Part shown: piece after piece, positions 25,201 to 37,200 of the stretch
Layout of the letters: each line of letters starts with the position of its first letter
Numbering within the stretch: the stretch's first letter is position 1
NCBI GenBank assembly: GCA_029216955.1
Contig: JANAVB010003400.1
Span: forward strand, 19,957,138-20,021,137
Direction of reading: 5' to 3'
Source: Iris pallida
Lineage: Eukaryota; Streptophyta; Magnoliopsida; Asparagales; Iridaceae
DNA: 64,000 nt
Notes under the pieces: generated by a model
What the model was told of the DNA's origin: nothing
Database searches by the model: none
The model's input: only the letters and a program-made list of their open reading frames with translations
Made by a program: the position numbers and the translations under genes

Positions 25201-28200
25201 TAAGTATTTTGTTTCCTTTAGTGATTGTGCCTCTCGTGTCACCTGGCTGTATTTGATGAAAAATAAGAGTGATATACCTGCTTGTTTTCGAAATTTTCAT
25301 AAGCATGTCCAGACTCAGTACAACGCAGTTGTGAAGATACTGAGATCTGACAATGGAACGGAGTATACCAACAGGACGCTTGCAGAATACTTGTCAGCAC
25401 ACGGAATCCAGCATCAGACCACCTGTGCATACACACCAGCACAAAATAAAGTAGTAGAAAGGAAGAACCGACACCTTCTGGAGGCCGCAAGAAGTATGGT
25501 GATCGACATGAATGTCCCACAAATTCTGTGGGGGCATGCAGTGTTAACAGCAGCTCAACTCATCAACAGGATGTCTTCGAAAGTCCTGGGATGAAAGTCC
25601 CCATATGAAGTATTACAAGGCAATAATAGTGGGATACTTCCACTGAAGGTGTTCGGGTGTGTGTGTTTTGTGAAGGACAACAGACCATCAGTTGGGAAAC
25701 TTGATCCCAGAGCGGTCAAGTGCATCTTTGTGGGCTACTCAGCAACTCAGAAGGGGTATGTGTGCTGGAATCCAGTAGAGAAGAAGAAGTTTGTCAGTAT
25801 GGATGTCCACTTCTGAGAGCATGAGCCATACTACCGCAAGGAGGGAACTTCACACAACACGCCTAATACTACCAGTATAAGGCGAGAGGGGGAGATGGAG
25901 AACCTGGTGGTGACTGATTTGAAAGTTTGGCATGGAGGCACGGTTGAGGAACATGAAGGTGAAGCAAAACAGGGGGAGAAAATGAGAAGTGTTAGGCCTA
26001 CGGCTCAGGAGGAGTTACTTACCTACAACAGGAGGGAGAAGCAAACTGCAGGACCAGTACCTACAGTGCCAGTGCCAAGTTCCTTGCCTGCGTTCATCCC
26101 AACTCCTGAGACACCTACACCACCATCCCCTTCAGGTGATATCATTCCTCCTAATCCCACATCACTATCTGTACGAAGGACCACTCGCAGTAATGCGAGA
26201 AATCCTCCGGACAGATATGGTTGGGATCTTATTCAGTTTGTTTCTTATGACCATATTTCTTCTTCTCATGGAGCATTTATAGCATCTTTGGATAGTATTA
26301 TTGTACCTAACAATTAGCAAGTTGCGAAGAACGATCCAAAGTGAAAAGCGGCAATACATGAGGAGTTAGGAGCTCTTGAGAAGAATCACACTTGGGAGCT
26401 GGTGAGACTGCCGGAGGGGAAGAGATCAGTCAGATGCAAGTGGGACTTTACCGTGAAGCAGAACCCAGATGGACAGGTTGAGCGCTACAAAGCTCGACTA
26501 ATGGCGAAAGGATACAGTCAGACATACGGCATCGACTATGACGAGACTTTTATACCAGTTGCAAAGATGAGCACTGTCAGGACCCTGATCTCTTTGGCAG
26601 CGAATGGTGGATGGAAGCTACACCAACTGGACGTGAAGAATGCATTTCTTCACGAAGATCTAGTGGAGGAGGTTTACATGGAGATACCACCAGGATTTGG
26701 CACAAATCAGACAGCAGGCAAGGTCTGCAGACTGAAGAAGTCCCTCAATGGACTGAAACAGTCTCCTCGAGCGTGGTTTGACAGATTCAGGAGAGCAATG
26801 ATAGGGATGGAATATCAGCAGATCAATGTTGATCACACTGTATTCTTCAGAAGGAGTGGAAGCCACATCACCATACTTGCGATGTATGTTGACGACATGA
26901 TTATCACGGGAGATGATGAGCAGAAAATCGTCCGACTCAAAGGGAAGCTTGGTAAGGAATTTGAGGTGAAGGACCTTGGTCTTATTCGCTACTTCCTTGG
27001 GATTGAGATCACTCGAGACACAGAGGTGATTGTTCTCTCTCAGAGGAAGTATGCACTGGACCTTCTCACAGAGACAGGGATGTTGGGATGCAAACCTGCA
27101 GCGACGCCAATCAATCAGAGGTTCAAGCTGAACGCTGAGGCTGGAGAACCAGTTGACCGGAACAGATACCAGAGACTGGGGGACAAGCTGATCTATTTGA
27201 GCCACACACGTCCAAATATATGCTTTGCAGTTAGTGTGGTGAGCCGCTACATGCATGACCCACGGAAGGGTCATATGGACGCAATATACCAGATTCTGAG
27301 ATACTTGAAGGGTGCCCCCGAGAAGGGACTGATATTCAGGAAGAATAATCACATGGACATCGAGGGCTACTGCGATTCTGACTGGACTAGTTGTGCTGAT
27401 GACAGGAGGTCTACCTCGGGATACTGCATATGTTTAGGAGGCAACTTGGTCTCTTGGAGGAGTAAGAAGCAGTCAGTAGTAGCCAGATCGACAGCTGAAG
27501 CGGAGTACAGAGCTATGGCCATGGGAGTTGCAGAGCTGTTTTGGTTGAAGAATATGCTGGTGGAGCTAAAGCTGGATCAAGGAGCTAAGATAAAGCTGTG
27601 GTGTGACAACGAGTCAGCTATTAGTATTACCAACAATCCAGTACAGTATGACACGACCAAACACATCAAGATCGATAGGTTCTTCATCAAGGAGAAGTTG
27701 GTTAGTGGACTACTGGAGCTAAGTCACGTTCCAACCAAGCATCAGATAGCAGACGGACTGACCAAGGACTTAGCTCTGTGAGCATGATTAGAGGATGTGA
27801 CAAGATGGACTTGGTGAATATCTTTCGCCCATCTTGAGGGGGAGTGTTGGTATATTTAGTATAGGAATATGTTATATTTAGTATGGGCAGGGGCGGACCC
27901 AGGCTTGGGGTGGGCTGGGCTGGAGCCCACCCCAAAAAAAAATTATATTTTTTTTCTTCCTTATATATGTATTTTTGATTTTTTTTATATTGATTAATCT
28001 ACTTCCAGCCCATCCAAATATTTTGTAGCCCATCCCAGTTATATTTTCTGGATCCGCCCCTGAGTATGGGAATATGTTATGTTTAGTATGGGAATATCCT
28101 GAGGACATATTTGGGATGCCAGAATGTGTCACAGGATATTCCATTGGATATTCCATGATGTAAAGGCTATATAAAGCCTATGAGACTATCAATAAAATAA

Positions 28201-31200
28201 TCTCATCAATCAATTACAACAATATTAAGCACAAAGACAGCATCATGAGCAATACTTGACTTCCCTAAAACATGATATAGGCAAACCAAAATTAGAGAGC
28301 ATAGATCCTATAAAAATTAACTATAACTACGGTATGGTACATAGTCCAAATAAAAAATCACCAAGCAATATCAAGTTATAGATACAATTAAAACTGATTA
28401 ACAAAAACTGAGAAGGATTTACCGAGACAGTCGACCATTGGGAATCAATCTGGATGCCATTGTCATGCTTCTTTTGCATAGAACACTTCTCCAATGCTTG
28501 GCAAGCAAGGCGAGCTCTTACCAATGCTTGCAGTTTGATAATGGCTTGGACACACCGCAAACTTCCAACAGCCTGTCTCCTGACCAAATGACCACGCAAA
28601 GCAGCTTGCAGCTTGATAACCTTCTTAAGCTTTTGGAGTTCTTTGAGAGCCTAAACATAATAGACAACAACATAACCTTTATCCTAAAGTTTTGGGTGTC
28701 AACTAAGAGCCTAAACATAAAATAGTAAAGTTAGAGCAGTTTCTTAACATTTTATACAACGCTAATTGAAGAATTAACAAAAACTAGCACATGAATGTTA
28801 ACTCACCAAGAATCTCCTGATAGCAGCCTGAATGACAACAGCAACATTCTCCTGGTGATTGGCATTGGTAACAGTGGCAATTGTACCATCTTCCATTTCA
28901 CCTATTACCTCTGAATTAACCACAGTTGAGGACAATGGTGTTGTTTCGTTTGCCTGTTCTATAACAGGTTTCTTTTCTGGGACAGATGAATCCTTCGCTA
29001 CATAGAAGTTATTTGTAGCGGGTTCTGAATTTGCCTTGTCAAAACCAACAAACTGGGGTTCAGATATCACAGTGTTACTTGGTACTTGTTGACTGACAGA
29101 TTTCTTACAGAAACTCCATCTGCGCTTCTCTGATGATGTTTTACTCTGGAAGGTACATAAGAAATTGTAACCAGTTTACTATTTGACAACCAATGAGGAA
29201 AAATTAGACTGAGAGAGAAAGAAAAACATGCAAATTTCTACAGTAAAAGAAAATAAGAAGTCATCCACCATGATGAGCATGCATCTTCATGCACCGGTGG
29301 TGTGGTCACCATAAAAGCAACCTTAGACAACAAGGAAGAATGATATGAGCAACACCTATACTCTCCTTGAAAGTCTTGGTAATCATTAGAGAAAGAATTT
29401 CCATAGAAGGAACAGAAACAGTGAGTATTAAATGGCTCTCTCAACAGGTTAACAAGCCATTTACTAGATGCTTCTGGGTGAATCTTATACAAGAATTTTG
29501 TCACGTGAAAGCAAAAAAGTTGTAGCAATCAAGGTCCACAATATTGGCCGATAGCTATATGTATCGGCTGTATCGTATCGGTTTTGGAATGTCGAATCTG
29601 ATACTGACCCCAATCAATACCAATTGAACTAAATTACGGCTAACTCAAAAAAGAAAAAGAAAAAAAGAAAAGGAGAGAAGTATAGCAAAAAAAACAATGT
29701 TGAAACAATAATTTGATTGTCGTGAAGATCAGCATGCTACATTGTGTCCATAAAACATCTTACACACTGTAACCATTATCATTGTCGAAGTTGTATATTA
29801 TAAATTTACAACGTTTAAATGTAAATCTAATTCATTCAAAACTATTTATTTTTAGGGTACTTTGTCTAAAGTCGAGTAAAATAAACAATGACATCTAATG
29901 TGGGTGAACAATTAGTAATGTTGAATATTATTCCATTCAAAATTAACAAGAAATAATACATAATACATAAGATTATGCCCAAAATTTTCATTTTTTTCTA
30001 GTTTTTTAAAATAATTTCTTATTATTTTTTTATCTTTTTAAAACCAAGAACTCCGAAACTCTGATAAAAAAAACTACCAATACTTTATACTCATAAGAAG
30101 GGTCCCAAACCTATCCTGATACTGAAACCTTGGTAGCAATGTTGTCTAAGATCCGGATTGTATCATCAATCATCAAGGGGCACATATTGAAAGCACCATG
30201 AATCAGATCATCGATGTATGATGCTTCAATATTTTGGCAAGAAATATAAATGATTCTACAAATGTTAGAAAAACAGAAACATGTCTCTATAGGTAACCAC
30301 ATGTATTTAAACAAAAAAAAGCTTTAAAGATTGCCTCAAAGGACAAGCATCCATGATCTGTCTGTTGGGTGTTTTATATGGATTAACTTGCTCACAATGA
30401 CCACCTTGTATAAACCTCTCCTTCCTCGCCAATAATTAACAAAACTAAAACAAAAACACAAGAGAATGAATGAAAACAAGGATTTAAGTACTAATGGATA
30501 ATTATTGAATATAAATTTAAGCAATTATTAATGACTAATTAATCACTGGTAATGGCAGTGCCAAATGTGCAAATCCTACTCTTGAAGTAAAATGTGAATG
30601 ACTGAGTTCATTTTCAACAACTTGTTGAAAAATATTATTGCATTCTATTTATGAATGTATTTTAAACCCCAAATTAGTTTTATTAATACAACTAAAAAAG
30701 CTTGAATAGTTGATGAAATGTTCTTAAAAAATATTTCCATCCAAAGGTATTACTGTAAACAAGTGCTTATATATTTAGAAAAATTGTAGTATGATTGGCT
30801 GCACATGTTATGACTTCCACTTGTTAGTCATGTGAACACAAATGATGACGTGTGAACAACAGACCTAACTTCTTTGGATCATAAATCCATGGCACGGCAG
30901 GTTCAAGAGTCCACATGTAAGATCTAGATATAGTCACACAATTCTAACTTATCCTTTCAGATGGAGAAGCCTGTGTGAACCAGTCATAAGATGCAGAGAA
31001 TCAAATTGAGATGAGACTATAACCTCCAACCATGAAGACATGCTAGCCACCGGAGGCAGTCTCAGATTGAGAAGAGACTCACTATTTTGAGGTAGTATAT
31101 TAATTCAATATACCTACTAGAAAAAAAAAATAATAACATTCATGGTTCAACCTTTAGTACAGAGAAGATACTAACTTTTGCACAAGTACATCAGTTGAAT

Positions 31201-34200
31201 CCACCATTTTAAGTTTTAACTACAACCATATCCCTGCTATTTCTTGGTTAGAATGGAGTTTAAAAAAAACATTACCTGCTTACTAGTTATTAACTTCACT
31301 CCCATGCACAGATGGGAAATGTCAACATTGAACAAAAGAAGCTTCCAATCTGAAGAAAATGCTAAACAAGATGTGTGAATAATGATGAGTTGGAAAAATC
31401 AAATTGATGCCTCATTACAGTATGGGCAGAGTCAGCTAAGAAAGGTTGGATACTAATCCTATTAACCTCGATGGTTATGTCATGACAAATTACACATACA
31501 AGGAAGGTTTGCAATTTCGATGATAAGATATGTCAAAATATGCAAGAGCATGAGATATATGCTAAAAAAATATAAAAAGGAAAAAAATATTTGACATGGC
31601 CTACCCTAAACGAGTTATAACCATAGTCCTCAGACATTGCAAGAATCCCAGGACAAACATAGGTGCAACTTAAGTCCCCTTACAGGAAATAAGCTTCACC
31701 ATGGTAAAGAAAAAAAAATTACTAAATCAAGACAATCGAATAAGATCAACAGCGAAACAAAAGCATAAGCAATTTGAATTGAATATCATCTTGGCAAAGT
31801 CTCAATTGTCCTCATTAAGAATTTTCATCTAGTTCATCTCTCTCTTCATGTCTCCTTCCTTTCCTATCTAGAACATTAAATCTTTGTATTGACAAAAATG
31901 CCACGACAAAACAACTTTTGATTGCTACTCTCCTATTAAATGTCTTATTATTACATATGTAACTGTCCCCATATATAATAGGATATTAGTCAAAGGAGCT
32001 CCTAGAACTAGGGGTAGGCCTAAATCAACTTGGATTGAGGCCATAGCAAAGTAATGGTTTTTATTAATGTTACGGAGGAGTAGAGAACATGGCCTTTTTT
32101 TTTAATCCAGCACGTGCGGGCTCAGATAAATCGTGTGTCTCCCCGCACATGATTTTTAGCCGGTCGTCATGTCGTTTCGGACTCTTCGTGCGGATCTTGT
32201 CCGCACTTGCTTTTTCATCATCGCCCCACACCACACGCACGCCTCGCGCACTCCGGGCGCTCCAGAGCCTCACGGGACAGCCGACGTCTTTCGACGCCGG
32301 CAACTCAACACCTCACTTCGCCAACCCCAAGTATTTGGGTAGAGAACATGGCCTTAACATTGCTGAATGGAAGAAAAGAATTACAAAGCCAACCCCAAAT
32401 ATTTGGGTAGAGAGGCTTTGTTGTAGTTGTTGTTGTTGTTGTCGAAGTGTTCAACCAAAACATCAGCAAAACTGAGTCCATGGTATTTCTTGTTCTAGAA
32501 AGCCAATGTCCTAATAACTTAAGGCTGAGCAGAGGATGGTAAGAAAAGTGCCTTAGTGCCATACCATTGTCAGGGCCGGCCCAGGGCAGGGGCGAGGCGG
32601 GCAACCGCCCTGGGCCCCCAATTTTTTAAGGCCCCCGATTTTTACATAAATATAAATAAACCACCATCAAATAATTTTTTTTTTGGAAAGAAAGGCCAAA
32701 AAATTATAGCAAATCAAAGCAGATCTAAAAACTTCTGGATAGGAAAAAAAGTCACATAAGTATTACGTCTCTTCGTCTCTGGAAAAAAAATGAAATTGCC
32801 TTAAAAATTTGAAACGGCCGAAAAAAATGGAAACCGCCTCAAATAGCTGATTTTTTTTAAAAAAACACAGAGAAAATTGCCATAAATATTTCCTTAGTCT
32901 CTCTCTCTCTCACACACTCTTTGCTCTCTCTCCCGGACCGAGGTTCCGACTGGCGTCGGCCATCTACTCCTGCGATGGACCACTACCAGGTATGAAAGGC
33001 TCAAAGAGGAATTATGTTACACTAGCAATGTGAAAATATATGTATACTTAGTGTTGTGTGTAGAGACACAGTAGGGTAGGACAGTAGAGTCACGTGGGTC
33101 TTGACTCTTGGAGTTGGAGAAGGACCAAAAATATTTTGATTACTTGATTTTTTTTCCTATAAACATTTTGATTGCAAGCTTTGGTCCCTTTGGACCTTTG
33201 GTTAATGATATACGCATTGACACAAACAAGTGGATTAGCAAGTCAGTAGTCACATCACGGGTCATCATTTTTGAGTCTTGCTGTCCTGGTCCTTGGAGAA
33301 GGGACTATCTTCTCCTTTTTTGTTGTTGCAAGCTTTGCCAAAGAAAAGGTTGAGTTGATTACTTAATTTTCGTGACCAAAACCAACAAAGAACTACACTG
33401 TAGACTTCTTGCTTTCTTTTATATCTGTTCATTTTTAGTTTGGATTAAATTAGTATATAATTTAATAATTACTAATTTTAATTGGCGTACCAGTTTTTTT
33501 TAGCATTTTGTCCACAATAATAGATGTACTCAATTAATAAATGAGTCGAACCAAACTAATGAAGGATGTAGAGATTGAAAGCATTTTAGTGTGAAAGACT
33601 ATAGAGTTGTGGAAAAAAAAAAAGGTGAAAAGGGCCTCATTTCTAGATTTCGCTCTAGGCCCCATAAAGTATAGGACCGGGCCTGACCATTGTGTACCTA
33701 CCTATTCCGTCTTTTATGCTTCTTTTAGTCACACATTGGCCCAAGTACGCTACCAATTTCCTTTGCAACATGCATGTCTTTTACGGAGTATGGGAAGGAA
33801 TTTGGAATTCTAAGAAAGTTTCTGGAATTTCTTCATATTTCTTTGTTTTCTAGGTCTAAAGCATGTATTTTCTCTCTTGGCATAGATGTGCATTATACCA
33901 CAGAAATCAGAATAAGACAAATTTCATATAGGTTTATAAAATGGCTCAACTTGGTGTTATTAGTTGGCTGGTTACAATCACCAGTCATGAAAAAGGTTTA
34001 TAGTGGCTTAAGTGTGCAATATACCACAGAAATCAGTATATGGCCAATTTCATCTTAGTGCTTTATAAAATCGCTCAACTTGGTGTTATTAGTTGGCTAG
34101 TTACAATCACCACTCATGAAAAAGAATGCCAACTCACAAGACTGGATAAATCACTAATAACTTACATTTCTTCCGGTACTCCGAGTATACAATGCAAAAT

Positions 34201-37200
34201 TAGTTCATTTATTGCAAGGCCTAGATTTAAAGCTACAGGACTTAATCTTGATTCAACTTAATTGTGTATTTAGCCAATATTTCATCAAGTATCACGTGAG
34301 GCTCAATATAGACAAAGTTCGCAGTATCAGCATCGGAATCGAAACCTTCCTATGAGTACCAGGATCGGTGGTGTATCTGCAGTTTCGTATCGGAGTAATG
34401 GATTTTTAGTATAGGAAAGCAAATAATTATTAATAAATTACTAAAATTTTAGAAATTTTTTTTATGTATTTAAGCATATAAGTTTTTTTTTCCCTTAGTA
34501 GTTTTGAAATTGTAAAATAAAAGACATCATTGCTGATTAGTTTACCTGCTATAAATAAGTTTTTTCATTAACATGCTTTTACAACCTTAATATGTTTTTA
34601 CACCCTTACCGATTAGTCTTTTTTGTTCAATTTTCTCTGTCAAATTGAATGGGAAAGAGACCCCCAACGTCGGTATTGGTCATTACCAGTAGAGTTCGGT
34701 ATTGAATCGGGACATCCAAATCATATCGGTATCAGCTGCATCATATCAGTATCGGTATCGGTCGATACCGTAAATTATGCATATTGAGTGTGTCGCTTGG
34801 CGCAAAGTAAGGCTAGAGACATGTGATGTGAATCGACCAGATCGATTCACAAATAATTTATAGAAAAATAGAAATAGAAGGAAAATAACGATCTTTATTA
34901 GAGAAAAGAACAAACTCCCAACTTTGATGGACGGACAAAGTCTAAACCCTTCTGAATGACGCTTGAGAGTTTCTTCTCAACACAAGCATAAAAACTAAAG
35001 ACGGCTAGCCCTAACTATAAATAGAAAAGGGAAACAAAACCCTAAAGGGATTATTGTGGTGAAAGACCACAATACCCTTTATAACTAAATAACAGAAAAG
35101 GCCCCTTTATGACTAAATACAGAAAAAGGCCTAAACAGTGGGCCTGGGCCTAAACTCCACGTCTCCGACGACGGGCGTATGTGATGATGGGTGGGCCCAC
35201 ATCAATACCCCCCCTAACAGAGCCACCTTGTCCTCAAGGTGGAAATCTGGAAACTGCGTCTGGAAGCTCGCAGAGTCCTCCCAGGTCGCGTCACAGTCTG
35301 GCAGGCCGACCCAATGAATCAGGACCTCCTTCGTCTGGCCGGGTCCTCGTCGGATAGCTCGTACTGCCAAGGGCTCTAACTGTACCTCCATGTCCTCCGT
35401 GAGCGTCGGAGGAAGGGTGGGGGATGCTACCTGATCCCCAATCGCCTTCCTCAACTGAGATACGTGGAAGACAGGATGAATCGATGATGTGTCTGGTAGC
35501 CCCAAACGATAAGCCACCTGCCCCACCCGAGCCACCACTGGATAAGGACCAAAGTATCGAGCCGCCAACTTCTCATTCGGCCTCCTCGCCATCGAGCGCT
35601 GTCGATAGGGACGTAGTTTGAGATAAACCATGTCCCCTACCTGAAAGCTGACGTCCCGCCGATGCCTGTCTGCCTGTGCCCGCATCACCTGCTGTGCCCG
35701 CAACAGATGCTTCCGCAGCTCCTCCAAGACCCCGTCCCGGGTCAACATATACTCCTCCACCTGCCCTACTGGTGTCTGGGCGTCTCCGAATCGTACCAAG
35801 GGGGGCGGATCGCGACCATACAACACCCGGAACGGCGTCGTCCCCGCCCGTGAGTGGTACGAAGTATTATACCAGTATTCCGCCCAAGCCAGCCAACTGT
35901 GCCACTGTCGGGGAGAATCAGAGGCGAAGCACCGCAAGTAGGTCTCGACGCTGCGGTTAACGACCTCCGTCTGGCCGTCAGTCTGGGGATGATATGCGGT
36001 ACTCCTCTTCAGGACCGTACCGTGAACCCGAAATAACTCCCGCCAGAAAATACTCATGAATACCTTGTCCCGGTCCGAGATAATGGATGCGGGTACCCCA
36101 TGGAGCCGGATCACCTCCCGAAGAAACGCCGTCGCTACAGTAACGGCCGTGTAAGGATGCTTCAGGGGAATGAAGTGAGCATACTTACTCAGCCTGTCCA
36201 CCACCACCATGATCACCGTGTACCCCTCGGAACGTGGTAGCCCGTCGATGAAGTCCATGGTAACATCCTCCCAAACCCGCTCCGGCAAGGCCAGTGGCTG
36301 CAATAATCCTGCTGGGGCCATAGCCATATACTTGTGACGTTGGCAGACGTCACAAGCGGCTACCAATCGTGCGACGGCCCGTCGCATCCCGGGCCAAAAC
36401 ACCTCTCTGGCCATCCGCTGATAAGTCTGCTGAACCCCCGAATGGCCTCCTGTCGCAGAACTATGGAACTCCTGGAATAAAACGGGAATAAAGGCCGAAG
36501 TCTTCGGCAGCACCATCCTCCCCTGGTAGAGCAAACGACGACCCGCTAACGTGTAGCCTGCTGGAGCGCCATCGCCGCCCTCTATCTGCTGCCGTATCTG
36601 CTGCAGCTCTCTGTCCTGCTCTGCCTCCTGCAACATCGGCTCCCAATCTCGCCATATAGGACGTGATAGGGCGCCCAGGTCGATCACCTCCTCCCGTCGA
36701 GATAGAGCATCCGCCGCCTTGTTCTCCAGCCCTGGACGGTACTCGATCGTGAATCGATACCCGACCAGCTTGGACAACCAATGCTGATGCTCCTCAGTCA
36801 CCAGCCGCTGCTCGAGGAGGTACTTGAGGCTCCTCTGATCGGTCCGTATCACAAACTCCCGTCCCAACAGGTAAGACCTCCACTTCAGCACCGCCAAAAC
36901 GATCGCCATCAGCTCCCTCTCATAGACCGATTTCAGTCGGGCTCTAGCAGATAGGACCTGACTAAAATAGGCTATGGGTCTCCCCTCCTGCATGAGTACC
37001 GCCCCGAGGCCATATCCCGAGGCGTCCGTCTCCACCACAAACGCTCTGCTGAAGTCGGGTAATGCTAGCACGGGTGCTGTCGTCATGGCGACCTTCAACG
37101 CCTCAAAGGCCTTAGTGGCCTCTTCTCCCCACTGGAAGCCCTCCTTCTTCAGCTGCTCCGTAAGGGCCCGAGCGATAGTGCCGTACCCTTTGACGAACTT

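Larger units (their letters stand above)
22735..28221 (+). mobile_element. Ty1/copia retrotransposon in IQD intron 3
   Basis: A full-length but dead copia element in the antisense direction to its host gene. LTRs at both ends finish ATTACAACA and are flanked by the 5-bp duplication ATATT (22730-22734 and 28222-28226). A tRNA-Met primer site, a gag-protease-integrase-RT-RNase H order and a polypurine tract are present. About a dozen differences in some 190 aligned LTR bases suggest an older insertion. Its 3' LTR carries a hAT MITE. Confidence 0.95.

Noticed and set aside
32070..32475. 77- and 128-codon frames across the SINE-like insert
   Set aside because: They cross the 17-bp target duplications and have no motif, so they are by-products of the insertion.
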